From JBFEYJ01 sp041562215 (GTDB lineage: Bacteria; Pseudomonadota; Gammaproteobacteria; Thiohalomonadales; Thiohalomonadaceae), in the NCBI GenBank assembly GCA_041562215.1, contig JBFEYJ010000035.1:1-18881 (forward strand): a stretch of 18,881 bases of DNA, given 5' to 3'. Shown one piece after another: positions 1-7,828 of the stretch. Numbering within the stretch: the stretch's first letter is position 1; every line of letters begins with the position of its first letter. The notes beneath the pieces are model-generated. The model searched no databases. It saw nothing but the letters and a program-made list of their open reading frames with translations, and was not told where the DNA came from. The position numbers and the translations under genes are program-made.

Positions 1-755
1 AAGCCTTTGCCGCCAAACTGGAGCGCATCCGTGACATCATGCTCGGCGCACCGCGCCAGCTGCTGCTGATCGGTGAGGAAGCCGAGCAGGCAGCGATCAA
101 CGACAATATCGACAAGCTCTGGCAGGGCCGGGAGCTCTGCGCAGAGTGCGTACATTTCGCCGCTCCCCCCGCCGCCGGGCAACTTCGCCAGGCTTGGTCC
201 ACCTCGACCCAGGTCAACTTCTGCGCCAAAGCCTACCCCACAGTAGCGCCGGAACACCCGGACGCACCGGCGTTGATGGTGTTGGCCGGTTTCCTGCGCA
301 ACAACTTCCTGCACCGCGTAGTGCGTGAACAGGGTGGCGCCTACGGCGGCGGCGCCAGCTTCGATCTGGACAGCGGCGCCTTCCGCTTTTACTCCTACCG
401 CGATCCGCGCCTGACCGAGACCCTGGCCGATTTCGACAGCTCAGTCACCTGGCTGCTGGAAAACGAGCATGAATGGCGCTTGGTTGAAGAGTCCATTCTC
501 GGCATCATCAGCAGCATCGACAAACCGGGATCGCCCGCCGGTGAGGCGAAAAAGACCTTCCACGGCAACCTGCACGGACGCACACCTGAGCAACGCCGCC
601 GCTTCCGCGCCCGTATCCTCGACGTCAAGCAGGACGACCTCAAGCGCGTCGCCGAAACATACCTCAAACCCGAACTGGCCAGCACCGCGGTCATCAGCGA
701 CCCGGCAACCCTCGCCAAGCACGGTGATCTGGGGCTGGAGATCATCAAACTTTAA
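1..755 (+). CDS. M16C insulinase-family metallopeptidase, presequence protease-like (3' part)
   Basis: The reading frame is open from the left edge (codons in phase with position 3) to the TAA at 753-755, giving the last 250 residues of a protein of roughly 950-1000 aa if it has the usual family length. The diagnostic stretch lies at 310-415: a leucine-histidine-arginine segment, then REQGGAYGGGA, then FYSYRDPRL. This matches the C-terminal half of PreP/falcilysin-type M16C peptidases, where an arginine and a tyrosine contact the substrate. The zinc-binding HxxEH motif lies in the N-terminal half and is outside the window, so catalytic competence cannot be judged. The family degrades short peptides, such as cleaved targeting or signal peptides, inside a closed chamber. 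The next gene starts 468 bp downstream, so this is probably the end of its transcription unit. Confidence 0.9.
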   Translation, partial: AFAAKLERIRDIMLGAPRQLLLIGEEAEQAAINDNIDKLWQGRELCAECVHFAAPPAAGQLRQAWSTSTQVNFCAKAYPTVAPEHPDAPALMVLAGFLRNNFLHRVVREQGGAYGGGASFDLDSGAFRFYSYRDPRLTETLADFDSSVTWLLENEHEWRLVEESILGIISSIDKPGSPAGEAKKTFHGNLHGRTPEQRRRFRARILDVKQDDLKRVAETYLKPELASTAVISDPATLAKHGDLGLEIIKL

Positions 756-761
756 AGAGCA

Positions 762-889
762 TAACGCAGAGACGCAGAGGGACGAAAAAATAAGGTAATT
801 ACTGCGAAACAACAGAGATCCGCTTCCGGAGTTTTGTGTATTACCTGCAGAAGATTAATTACCTTCCATCCTTTGCGTCTTTGCAGTTA
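762..889. repeat. Long imperfect inverted repeat (MITE-like or dispersed palindromic element)
   Basis: The left arm starts at 762 (TAACGCAGAGACGCAGAGG) and the right arm ends at 889. Read on the minus strand, the right arm is TAACTGCAAAGACGCAAAGG, so the outer arms match over about 20 positions with one gap and a few G/A differences. An inner block, AGGTAATTA at 792-800, pairs with TAATTACCT around 856-864. The centre contains a small TCCG-CTTC-CGGA hairpin at 819-830, flanked by imperfectly complementary AAACAAC and GTTTTGT stretches. The nested symmetry suggests one folding element starting 7 bp after the upstream stop codon. Motifs of the CTTTGCGTCTTTGCG type are, to my recollection, common as dispersed intergenic sequences in proteobacteria. 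No transposase or clear target-site duplication is visible. Confidence 0.6.
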
Positions 890-1090
890 ATCTCTTCTTC
901 ACGATGATGTTGAAGATGAACCATGGCCGTGATCGATAACACGGCGGGCTACCCGCAAATTCTGCAGTAGCACAACATGTTGACGGCTCCGTATTACTCT
1001 CTGGTCAAACAACCGTCGTTGCCGGTAACCAGCCTGGAAAGCAACCTTCAGCTATATTCATTGCTCGCTATCCCATCGCGCCCGATGCAG

Positions 1091-1119
1091 GTGACAAAGC
1101 ACGATTCCTGTTGTGTTAT
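1091..1119 (+). promoter_or_regulatory. Candidate sigma70 promoter for the BPSS1780-type gene
   Basis: GTGACA at 1091-1096 (5 of 6 to TTGACA) is followed after exactly 17 bp by TGTTAT at 1114-1119 (4 of 6 to TATAAT). Transcription from here would leave a leader of about 100 nt before the start at 1224. It is a pattern match by eye only. Confidence 0.35.
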
Positions 1120-1223
1120 TATCTTGCAGGATTAGAATGGCGCTTTGGGCAATGCACCGGCGCACCGCCTTCTGCCCTCGAATACAGCAACACGGATAAA
1201 ACAAACACAAACATGGAGTGAGC

Positions 1224-2276
1224 ATGCAATCACAATACAATGTTCTATTCACCGGGGAGCTGAAAACGGGCTTCGACAGGGATGCTGTTGTCAAGGCATT
1301 CAGCCAACGCTTTCAATGTACCGAAGCCAAGGCGGCCGAGATAATCGGCGCAGGTAAAGCGATTATTATGAAAAGCGCTGTTGCCAGGGAGGCTGCGGAG
1401 AAATATCAGGAAACTCTTGATGCACTAGGTATGATGATCACACTGGAACCAGTGCCAACGACGAATCAACCTGCCGAAACCGTTCCTGCCTCATCCGACC
1501 CTTACCAGACCCCCAAAGCCAATCTCAACCAACGTCTTAACGACGGAGAAATGAGCGGGCCCGTCTCCGTACCTGTCGGCCATGGCTGGAGCTGGATCGG
1601 AAGCGCCTGGAGCAATCATTTCAAGAAAAATCCCTTTGCCTGGATTGGCTCATTGCTCCTCATGATTATCCTGAGTGCAGTAATACAACTTATCCCGCTG
1701 CTTGGAATGATCGTCACTTCGCTGCTATCGCCGGTATTGGGCGCAGGATTCATGCTCGGCGCCAAGGCCCAGAACGCCGGTGAAAATTTTACCGTCGGTC
1801 ACCTGTTCAGTGGCTTCAAGCAATCGACCGGACAGCTGATTTTGGTGGGTTTGTTCTATGTGATTGGAATATTCGTCATCCTTGTCGTCGTCGCCCTGAC
1901 GATGACCGGCTCCCTTTCCATGCTAGTCGTGATGGAATCTGGTGACCCGGCGGCAATGGAGGCCATGATGCAGGACCCGAGTGCGATTCTCCTGCCGATT
2001 CTCGTCATGCTGCTGCTGGCCATCCCGCTTATTATGGCCTACTGGTTTGCTCCGGCATTGGTCGCCCTCGACGGCGTCTCCGCCCTCAATGCAATGAAGC
2101 TGAGTTTTATCGGTTGTGTGAAAAACATACTCCCGTTTCTGCTTTATGGCATTGTGTTATTTGTGTTGATATTTATCGCTGCCATACCGTTAGGTTTGGG
2201 CTTACTGATCGTAGTGCCGCTAATGGTGGCATCGATGTATACCTCCTACCGTGACATCTACCACTCGGGTGTCTGA
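1224..2276 (+). CDS. BPSS1780-type polytopic membrane protein with small N-terminal domain
   Basis: The product is 350 aa. I chose ATG 1224 over the in-frame GTG 1218 because GGAG at 1215-1218 sits 5 nt before the ATG, whereas the GTG would overlap its own ribosome site. Residues 1-75 form a soluble domain (starting MQSQYNVLFTGEL) seen on various gammaproteobacterial inner-membrane proteins. Residues 76-118 are a proline-rich linker. From about 119 there is a membrane domain with hydrophobic segments near 140-172, 203-228, 255-280 and 302-338. The pattern WFAPALVALDG (274-284), followed by an amphipathic stretch and the closing SYRDIY, resembles the BPSS1780 family, whose function is unknown. 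The gene precedes the six-gene membrane cluster on the same strand with an 87-bp gap containing a hairpin, so partial co-transcription is possible. Family assignment is from recognised pattern, not a search. Confidence 0.75.
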   Translation: MQSQYNVLFTGELKTGFDRDAVVKAFSQRFQCTEAKAAEIIGAGKAIIMKSAVAREAAEKYQETLDALGMMITLEPVPTTNQPAETVPASSDPYQTPKANLNQRLNDGEMSGPVSVPVGHGWSWIGSAWSNHFKKNPFAWIGSLLLMIILSAVIQLIPLLGMIVTSLLSPVLGAGFMLGAKAQNAGENFTVGHLFSGFKQSTGQLILVGLFYVIGIFVILVVVALTMTGSLSMLVVMESGDPAAMEAMMQDPSAILLPILVMLLLAIPLIMAYWFAPALVALDGVSALNAMKLSFIGCVKNILPFLLYGIVLFVLIFIAAIPLGLGLLIVVPLMVASMYTSYRDIYHSGV

Positions 2277-2304
2277 TCGGCAAAACCGCCAATCACCACC
2301 GACA

Positions 2305-2326
2305 AGGGGAGCGGCAACGCTCCCCT
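2305..2326 (+). terminator. Strong GC hairpin with GCAA tetraloop between two membrane-protein genes
   Basis: AGGGGAGCG (2305-2313), loop GCAA (2314-2317) and CGCTCCCCT (2318-2326) form a perfect 9-bp stem. The loop is a GNRA type, which stabilises RNA hairpins. No T-tract follows, so it is not a textbook intrinsic terminator. It may act as an attenuator or as a 3'-end stabiliser for the upstream mRNA. A weaker GTGG-GAAAA-CCAC hairpin follows at 2331-2343. Confidence 0.5.
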
Positions 2327-2363
2327 CGCTGTGGGAAAACCACTCAAGCGCTAAACAGTAACC

Positions 2364-3083
2364 ATGAATCGGCAAGCCAGTGCCATGGATAGCCAGTTTC
2401 CAACCATCACAGACACCATCCGCAGGCATGAGACCCCCGAAGGGATCATGCTGCAGCTGAAAGTGGCAGGACCTGTCTCGCGTGCCTGCGCCTGGGCCAT
2501 CGATACCGCCATTAAGGGGGTTATCTATGCAGTGATCGCCCTGCTTAGCATGTTTCTCGGCGGCGTTGGCATCGCGTTGATGCTGATCGGATTTTTTCTG
2601 CTCGAATGGTTCTTCCCGGTCATTTTCGAGGTCAGCTCCGGTGCGACACCGGGAAAAAAGGCCATGGGGCTTGTTGTGATCCATGATAACGGAACCCCTG
2701 TCTCTCTTTCCGCCTCACTGATTCGCAACCTGCTTCGCGTTGCCGATTTCCTGCCCCTGTTCTATGGCATCGGCCTGCTCAGCATGCTTGCGAACCGTCA
2801 TTTCCAGCGTCTTGGCGACATGGTGGCAGGCACCCTGGTGGTCTACCGGGAACGTGAGAAGATCGAGATCGCCATCCCCAAGGTCGCACCAAAGCCGCCT
2901 CCGCGACGCTTGAGCGTTGATGAACTACGCAACCTTATTGCCTATGCCGAACGCAGCACCCAGCTCTCCGAAGAGCGGCGCATCGAGCTGGCCAATCAGC
3001 TTGATACTGTAACCGGTTTACAGGGCAAGGCGGCGGTCGAAGAACTCTATGCCTACGCCAACTGGCTCACCCGGGGGCGCTGA
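2364..3083 (+). CDS. RDD-family membrane protein
   Basis: The product is 239 aa. Residues 38-165 form an RDD domain: an arginine and an aspartate in the first helix (R40 and D47, SRACAWAIDTAI), the segment RNLLRVAD (121-128) after a SSGATPGKK turn, and the closing QRLGDMVAGTLVV (148-160). Hydrophobic segments lie near 41-64 and 67-90, with a further one around 129-143. Residues 166-239 are a charged, cytoplasmic, probably helical tail. The domain function is not settled; some RDD proteins have been linked to ion transport. The start is uncertain between ATG 2364 and ATG 2385, since neither has a strong ribosome site. The stop TGA overlaps the next ATG by one base (TGATG at 3081-3085), which implies translational coupling with the SpoIIM-like gene. 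It appears to be the first gene of the MoxR/DUF58 cluster. Confidence 0.88.
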   Translation: MNRQASAMDSQFPTITDTIRRHETPEGIMLQLKVAGPVSRACAWAIDTAIKGVIYAVIALLSMFLGGVGIALMLIGFFLLEWFFPVIFEVSSGATPGKKAMGLVVIHDNGTPVSLSASLIRNLLRVADFLPLFYGIGLLSMLANRHFQRLGDMVAGTLVVYREREKIEIAIPKVAPKPPPRRLSVDELRNLIAYAERSTQLSEERRIELANQLDTVTGLQGKAAVEELYAYANWLTRGR

Positions 3084-4069
3084 TGCATCAAGAAGCCTTT
3101 GTCGAACGTTATCAGCCGCTATGGGATGAACTGGAGGGCATTCTCAACGGGCTGGAACAGTCACGCCTGAAACGCCGCCGCAACGAATCAGCACCGAACC
3201 TGCCGCATCTCTACCGCCAAATATGCAACCACTATGCACTGGCGCAGCAACGACGCTATAGCCCCACCCTGGTCGAACAATTGCACCGTCTGATTCTTCG
3301 AGGCCATCAACAACTCTACACCCGACATGGCGCCTGGCTATGGCGCCTGCTGATGTTTATCGTCGCCGATTTCCCACGCACACTGAGGAAAAATCTGCGT
3401 TATTTTCTGCTGGCTCTCGCCCTGTTTCTGCTCCCGGCCATGCTCGTCGGCAGTCTCTGTATGGTGGATGAGTATCTCATCTACAGCGTGCTCGATGAGG
3501 GGGCGGTCGCTGAAATGGAATCGATGTATGACCCCGCCAACAATCAGATTGGGCGTGAGAGCGGAAGGAGTGCAGAATCCGATTTCAGCATGTTCGGATT
3601 CTACATCTACAACAATATCGGCATCGGGTTTCGCACCTTCGCCCTGGGGATTCTCGCCGGCATCGGTACGGTATTCACCCTGCTCTTCAACGGCGTGGTG
3701 ATCGGCGGTGTTGCAGGACACCTGACCCGCATTGGATACGGTGACACGTTCTGGCCGTTCGTCAGTGGTCACGCCGCCCTGGAACTCACCGCTATCGTCA
3801 TCTCCGGCGCCGCCGGACTGATGCTGGGACATGCACTGCTTGCGCCCGGCCAATACCGTCGTCTCGAGGCACTCAAACAGCAGGGTCATATCGCCCTCAA
3901 ACTGGTGATGGGGGCGGCACTAATGCTGCTCGGCGCTGCCTTTATCGAGGCTTTCTGGTCCTCCAGCGGCTTCAGCAGCAACGTGAAATACATGGTTGCG
4001 GCAATCCTCTGGAGTCTGGTTATCGCCTATTTCACACTGGCCGGACGGGAACCTCATGGATCTCGCTAA
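3083..4069 (+). CDS. Stage II sporulation protein M (SpoIIM/DUF95)-like membrane protein
   Basis: The product is 328 aa. Residues 1-100 are soluble and helical, with many basic residues. Membrane segments lie near 105-128, 184-212, 232-255, 270-292 and 303-320. The family signature is the pair GVVIGGVAGHL (204-213) and GHAALELTAIVISGAAG (229-245), in which the GHxxxE histidine and glutamate are intra-membrane. The segment between 129 and 180 is polar and probably periplasmic. In Bacillus, SpoIIM belongs to the peptidoglycan hydrolase complex used in engulfment. Non-sporulating bacteria carry homologues next to MoxR and DUF58 genes, as here, and there the role is unknown. The gene overlaps the upstream RDD gene by one base and the downstream gene by 14 bases. 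Confidence 0.88.
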   Translation: MHQEAFVERYQPLWDELEGILNGLEQSRLKRRRNESAPNLPHLYRQICNHYALAQQRRYSPTLVEQLHRLILRGHQQLYTRHGAWLWRLLMFIVADFPRTLRKNLRYFLLALALFLLPAMLVGSLCMVDEYLIYSVLDEGAVAEMESMYDPANNQIGRESGRSAESDFSMFGFYIYNNIGIGFRTFALGILAGIGTVFTLLFNGVVIGGVAGHLTRIGYGDTFWPFVSGHAALELTAIVISGAAGLMLGHALLAPGQYRRLEALKQQGHIALKLVMGAALMLLGAAFIEAFWSSSGFSSNVKYMVAAILWSLVIAYFTLAGREPHGSR

Positions 4070-5555
4070 TCTGGAAATTGCACTGCGTCCGCGAAGCCAT
4101 TGGGAGGCCATAGACCTCGGCTTCGCCCTGGCGCGCCGATGGTTTGTACCACTTTGCACCCTGTGGTTAATGACAGCGGTTCCGTTCGGACTGCTGTTCC
4201 TGCTGCTCTCCGCCGATAATCTGATACTGCTGTCACTGCTGTTGTGGTGGTTCAAACCTATCTATGAGCCGCCACTAATGTACTGGCTGAGCCGCGCCGT
4301 GTTCGGGGAACGCCCATCGATCAAATCGGTGCGCAAACAATGGTGGCGGATCGTAAGACCGCAACTCTTCGCCAACCTCACCTGGCGGCGCTTGAGCAGC
4401 AACCGATCTTTTTATATGCCGGTTGCACTACTCGAGGGGCTCAAGGGCAAGGAGCGGCATCAGCGTACCGATATCCTAGGTCGTCACCAGCAGGCGGGCA
4501 CCTGGCTCACCATCATCGGCTTCCACTTTGAGGCGATACTGGAGATCGGCTTGATCCTTGCTATCTACTTTCTTATTCCCGAGGAGCTACGCTGGTTCGA
4601 CGGAGATAACTTCTTCTTCTCTCCCGGTCCGATTGACGAATGGTTGCAACTCGCCTGCTGGTTGGTCGGTATGGCAATCATTGCGCCATTCTATGTCGCC
4701 GGGGGTTTCGCCCTCTATCTCCACCGTCGAAGTGACCTGGAGGGCTGGGATATCGAAATCAATTTCCGTCATACCGCAGAGAAAGCCGCATCCGCCCAAA
4801 GCAATCGAGCTGGGACTATCATCGCGTCGTTGTTCGGCCTGCTTCTACTGACAACCGGCCACCACGAGGCGTATGCCGGTACTGACCCCGGTCCGGAGGA
4901 GAGCAAACAGCGCATTGAGCAGGTACTTGAGGATCCGCATTTTGGCCGTATGGAGCAGGAAAGCTACTGGGAATTTATCGGCAAAGAGCGTGAACCGAGC
5001 AATGGGGATATGGCGTGGCTCGTCGATTTGCTGAAATTTCTGTTTGAAATTCTAAAGGGTTTCTTCCGCGGTATCGCAGACATTGGCGAAATCATTCTGT
5101 GGGGAGCAGGTCTGTTTACTGTTGCTTTCCTAATTTATCACTTTTCCCGCAACGCGAGCTGGATGCAAGGGTTTTCCAATGGAAGGAAAAAGGGAAAACG
5201 CGCCTTGCCTACCGAGCTTTTCGGTCTTGATGTCCGCCCCGATTCCCTGCCGGAGGATATCGTGGCAGAGGCTCTTGGACAGTTAAAAGCCGGTAAAGCG
5301 CGCACTGCACTGAGCCTGCTCTATCGTGGCACACTGGTCCGACTGATCACCGAACATCAGCTGGAGATCCCGAATAGCGCTACCGAGGGCGAATGCCTGA
5401 AAGAGGTCCGGCGTCACCGTGGCCCAGGCGAAGCCGACTACTTCCACAAACTGACACAAGCCTGGCTGGTCACCGCTTACGCAAACATACCCGCGGATGC
5501 CCTGCTGATCGAACAGCTTTGCCACGACTGGCAGCAGGTTTATGGCCATGTCTAA
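4056..5555 (+). CDS. Polytopic membrane protein with C-terminal DUF4129 domain
   Basis: I chose ATG 4056 (product 499 aa), preceded by ACGGGAA. An in-frame ATG at 3996 would force a 74-bp overlap with the preceding gene. Hydrophobic segments occur near 30-65, 152-175, 196-220, 254-270 and 342-361. Residues 253-275 resemble an internal signal sequence, with an AGTIIASLF hydrophobic core ending at AYAG, followed by a polar, probably periplasmic stretch 276-340. Residues 385-499 are a cytoplasmic DUF4129 domain, recognised by ALSLLYRGTLVRL (418-430) and the spacing to TEGECL and AWLVTAY. DUF4129 domains occur on transglutaminase-type membrane proteins and in MoxR/DUF58 loci. No transglutaminase triad is visible, so it is more likely a structural or assembly component. 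The next gene starts inside its 3' end. Confidence 0.82.
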   Translation: MDLANLEIALRPRSHWEAIDLGFALARRWFVPLCTLWLMTAVPFGLLFLLLSADNLILLSLLLWWFKPIYEPPLMYWLSRAVFGERPSIKSVRKQWWRIVRPQLFANLTWRRLSSNRSFYMPVALLEGLKGKERHQRTDILGRHQQAGTWLTIIGFHFEAILEIGLILAIYFLIPEELRWFDGDNFFFSPGPIDEWLQLACWLVGMAIIAPFYVAGGFALYLHRRSDLEGWDIEINFRHTAEKAASAQSNRAGTIIASLFGLLLLTTGHHEAYAGTDPGPEESKQRIEQVLEDPHFGRMEQESYWEFIGKEREPSNGDMAWLVDLLKFLFEILKGFFRGIADIGEIILWGAGLFTVAFLIYHFSRNASWMQGFSNGRKKGKRALPTELFGLDVRPDSLPEDIVAEALGQLKAGKARTALSLLYRGTLVRLITEHQLEIPNSATEGECLKEVRRHRGPGEADYFHKLTQAWLVTAYANIPADALLIEQLCHDWQQVYGHV

Positions 5556-6843
5556 CGCTAACCGCATTGTCCTTTGGCTGCTCGGAGCCGCGCTCCTGGT
5601 CGGGGTGAGCTGGTATGGCTACTGGTTTGCATCTAACTATGAACGCCACAGCAAAGAGGTTCGCACCAGTGTCTCCCCCGAAGCACGAAAAAACCGTTTT
5701 CTCGCGGCCGAACTATTCCTTCTACAAGGCGGCCAATCGGTGCAGAGTCACTCGGGACGTGACATCTTCAGCCTTGCTCCGACCCTTGAGGACACTATCT
5801 TTCTCGGCGGCAACAGCCAACTCTTTCTCCAGCGCAATCATGATGCACTGTTGGAGTGGGTCAATGCGGGCGGTCATCTTGTGTTTGTGCCGCAGAGCTA
5901 CGATGAGGATGAGAATGAGGTAGAGAGATATCCGCTGCTCGAACAGCTGGGAGTTGAGCTGATCCTTCTGGATGAGGATGAGGTGGAGGACGAGCCGGAA
6001 AGTCCGTGCACAGAAGATGATGAAGGGTGTGACGACACCGCATCGTCCTCGTCCCCTGAGAGCGATGGGGAAAGCGGTGATGACGAAGACGGCACAAAGA
6101 ACCGCGATAATCGAGTCACTGCGATCTTTCATGCTTCCCACCCTGGTGAGTTCAAGGCGCGCTTTCTTGCCGACCGCTACCTGTATGATGCCGAGGGGCT
6201 GGCGGAAGTTGTGGTGGGAGCCGAGGATTACCCAAATCTTCTGCGTTTCTCACTGGGCTCAGGTGCTGTCACCGTGCTCAGCGATATGGACCTGTTCAGC
6301 AATGATTTAATCGGTGAGTACGACCACGCCTATCTATTTACTCGCCTGGTAAACACTCCAGGAAAGGTCTGGATTTTTTACAGTGCCGACATGCCATCGC
6401 TGCTGGCGCTGCTATGGCAGCGCATGCCCTGGCTGGTACTCATTTCCGTCACCTTGCTCCTGATGGCCGGCTGGCGGATGACACTCAACAGTGGGCCGCA
6501 GCTCAAGCCGCAATATGATGCAAGGCGTAACCTCCTCGAACATCTCGACGCTGCCGCGAATTACAGTTGGCGAGTTGATAAGGCTCGGCAACTCGTCGCG
6601 GATAACCGCACCGCCGTCGAACATGCCTGGCGCCGTCGGCACCTCCAACTCAACAGCATGGAACGACATGAATGCTGTGAATGGATTGGCGAGAAAACCG
6701 GCATAAGCGCCAGCGCTGTCGAGCGCACCCTTTACGGTGAGATCACTTCAGAGCAGGATTTCATCAGGGCCACGGCCGTTCTGCAACGACTGGCCGCCCG
6801 AGTCAACCAACATGCAGGTTCAGCATCAACCAACAGGAGTTGA
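5542..6843 (+). CDS. DUF4350 domain membrane protein with acidic insertion
   Basis: The product is 433 aa from ATG 5542; ATG 5548 is equally possible and has better spacing from AGG at 5536-5538. Either start overlaps the previous stop at 5553-5555. Residues 8-28 are a transmembrane helix. Residues 40-280 form a DUF4350-type alpha/beta domain (LFLLQGGQSVQ, TIFLGG, WVNAGGHLVFVP, GSGAVTVLSD). A second helix lies near 295-313, and a charged helical tail (314-433) follows in the cytoplasm. Most of the protein therefore lies in the periplasm if the N-terminus is inside. Residues about 144-185 are an unusually acidic, serine-rich insertion with two cysteines six residues apart (CTEDDEGC). DUF4350 proteins commonly neighbour MoxR, DUF58 and DUF4129 genes. 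The following MoxR gene begins one base after this stop. Confidence 0.85.
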   Translation: MAMSNANRIVLWLLGAALLVGVSWYGYWFASNYERHSKEVRTSVSPEARKNRFLAAELFLLQGGQSVQSHSGRDIFSLAPTLEDTIFLGGNSQLFLQRNHDALLEWVNAGGHLVFVPQSYDEDENEVERYPLLEQLGVELILLDEDEVEDEPESPCTEDDEGCDDTASSSSPESDGESGDDEDGTKNRDNRVTAIFHASHPGEFKARFLADRYLYDAEGLAEVVVGAEDYPNLLRFSLGSGAVTVLSDMDLFSNDLIGEYDHAYLFTRLVNTPGKVWIFYSADMPSLLALLWQRMPWLVLISVTLLLMAGWRMTLNSGPQLKPQYDARRNLLEHLDAAANYSWRVDKARQLVADNRTAVEHAWRRRHLQLNSMERHECCEWIGEKTGISASAVERTLYGEITSEQDFIRATAVLQRLAARVNQHAGSASTNRS

Positions 6844-6844
6844 A

Positions 6845-7828
6845 ATGAGCGAAGAGAATGAAATCATTGCCGACACCGGCAAGGTGCTCGATAAGATCGG
6901 ACAATTGGAACAGGAGATGGCTCGCGCCGTCATCGGACAGAAGCAGGTGATCCGAGATACTACGGTTGCGCTGCTGGCCGGGGGCCATGTGCTGATTGAG
7001 GGCGTTCCCGGGCTGGGTAAAACCCTGCTGGTGCGCAGCCTTGCCGCCACTGTCGGTGGCGTCTTCAACCGTGTGCAGTTCACGCCGGACCTGATGCCGA
7101 GTGATATCAGCGGCCACATCATGTTCGACATGAAAAGTGACGCCTTTCGTGTGCGCAAAGGCCCTGTTTTCTGTAACTTTTTACTCGCCGACGAGATCAA
7201 CCGCGCCCCGGCCAAGACGCAGTCTGCGATGCTGGAGGTGATGCAGGAACAGCAGGTCACTATTGAGGGCCAGTCCTTTGCGCTCGCCCTGCCGTTTCTC
7301 GTTCTCGCCACCCAGAACCCTATCGAACAGGAGGGTACCTACCCATTGCCCCAGGCACAACTCGACCGGTTCCTGCTCAAGGTCTTTATCGATTTTCCCA
7401 GTGAAGAGGAAGAGAATCTGATGATTGCGCAGGTCACCAATAACAATGTGGGTGACAAGCTCGATGTCGCCGCAGTCAGGCAGATCCTTCAGCCCCAGGA
7501 AATCGCCGCCCTGCAACGTTACACCGCACAGCTCACGGTCGACAAACAGATCATCGCTTACGCGGTGCGCATTGCTCGTGCCACACGCGAATGGAGCGGT
7601 ATCGAAAACGGCAGTGGCCCACGCGGCAGTATCGCCCTGCTGCGCGCCGCCCGTGCCAATGCGGTCCTTGATGGACGCGATTTCGTCACCCCCGATGACA
7701 TCAAGAGTATGGCCCTGCCTGCGCTGCGCCACCGCATCAAGCTGAGCGCCGATCTGGAGATCGAGGGCTATCAGCCTGATGATGTGCTCGGTGACATTCT
7801 CCTTAACGTGGAAGCACCGCGCCTGTGA
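6845..7828 (+). CDS. MoxR-family AAA+ ATPase
   Basis: The product is 327 aa. I chose ATG 6845 because AGGAG lies 6-7 nt upstream and the start falls one base after the previous stop. Upstream in-frame extension would only re-read the DUF4350 gene. Walker A is GVPGLGKT (53-60); Walker B ends in LLADE (113-117) with the MoxR-typical INRAPAKTQ after it. Sensor 1 is ATQNP (155-159), followed by the family hallmark EQEGTYPLPQAQLDRF. The C-terminal lid holds GPRGS (258-262), with an arginine at the sensor 2 position. Nothing catalytic is missing. MoxR ATPases act as chaperone-like remodelers that work with VWA or DUF58 partners to assemble or activate other proteins. Here the partner is the next gene, which overlaps it by four bases. 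Confidence 0.97.
   Translation: MSEENEIIADTGKVLDKIGQLEQEMARAVIGQKQVIRDTTVALLAGGHVLIEGVPGLGKTLLVRSLAATVGGVFNRVQFTPDLMPSDISGHIMFDMKSDAFRVRKGPVFCNFLLADEINRAPAKTQSAMLEVMQEQQVTIEGQSFALALPFLVLATQNPIEQEGTYPLPQAQLDRFLLKVFIDFPSEEEENLMIAQVTNNNVGDKLDVAAVRQILQPQEIAALQRYTAQLTVDKQIIAYAVRIARATREWSGIENGSGPRGSIALLRAARANAVLDGRDFVTPDDIKSMALPALRHRIKLSADLEIEGYQPDDVLGDILLNVEAPRL

Larger units (their letters stand above)
756..1223. other. Intergenic gap of 468 bp
   Basis: I see no convincing gene here; the open frames at its right end are short and overlap the next gene. The left quarter is occupied by the long imperfect palindrome at 762-889. The middle contains a perfect 10-bp palindrome, CAACATGTTG, at 973-982, of unknown meaning. 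The right part contains a candidate promoter at 1091-1119 and a roughly 100-nt leader before the next gene. No classical intrinsic terminator with a T-run was found after the peptidase gene. Confidence 0.6.

Noticed and set aside
5890..6110. Acidic stretch as EF-hand calcium sites
   Set aside because: The D/E runs do not follow the 12-residue EF-hand spacing; only a low-complexity acidic insertion can be claimed.
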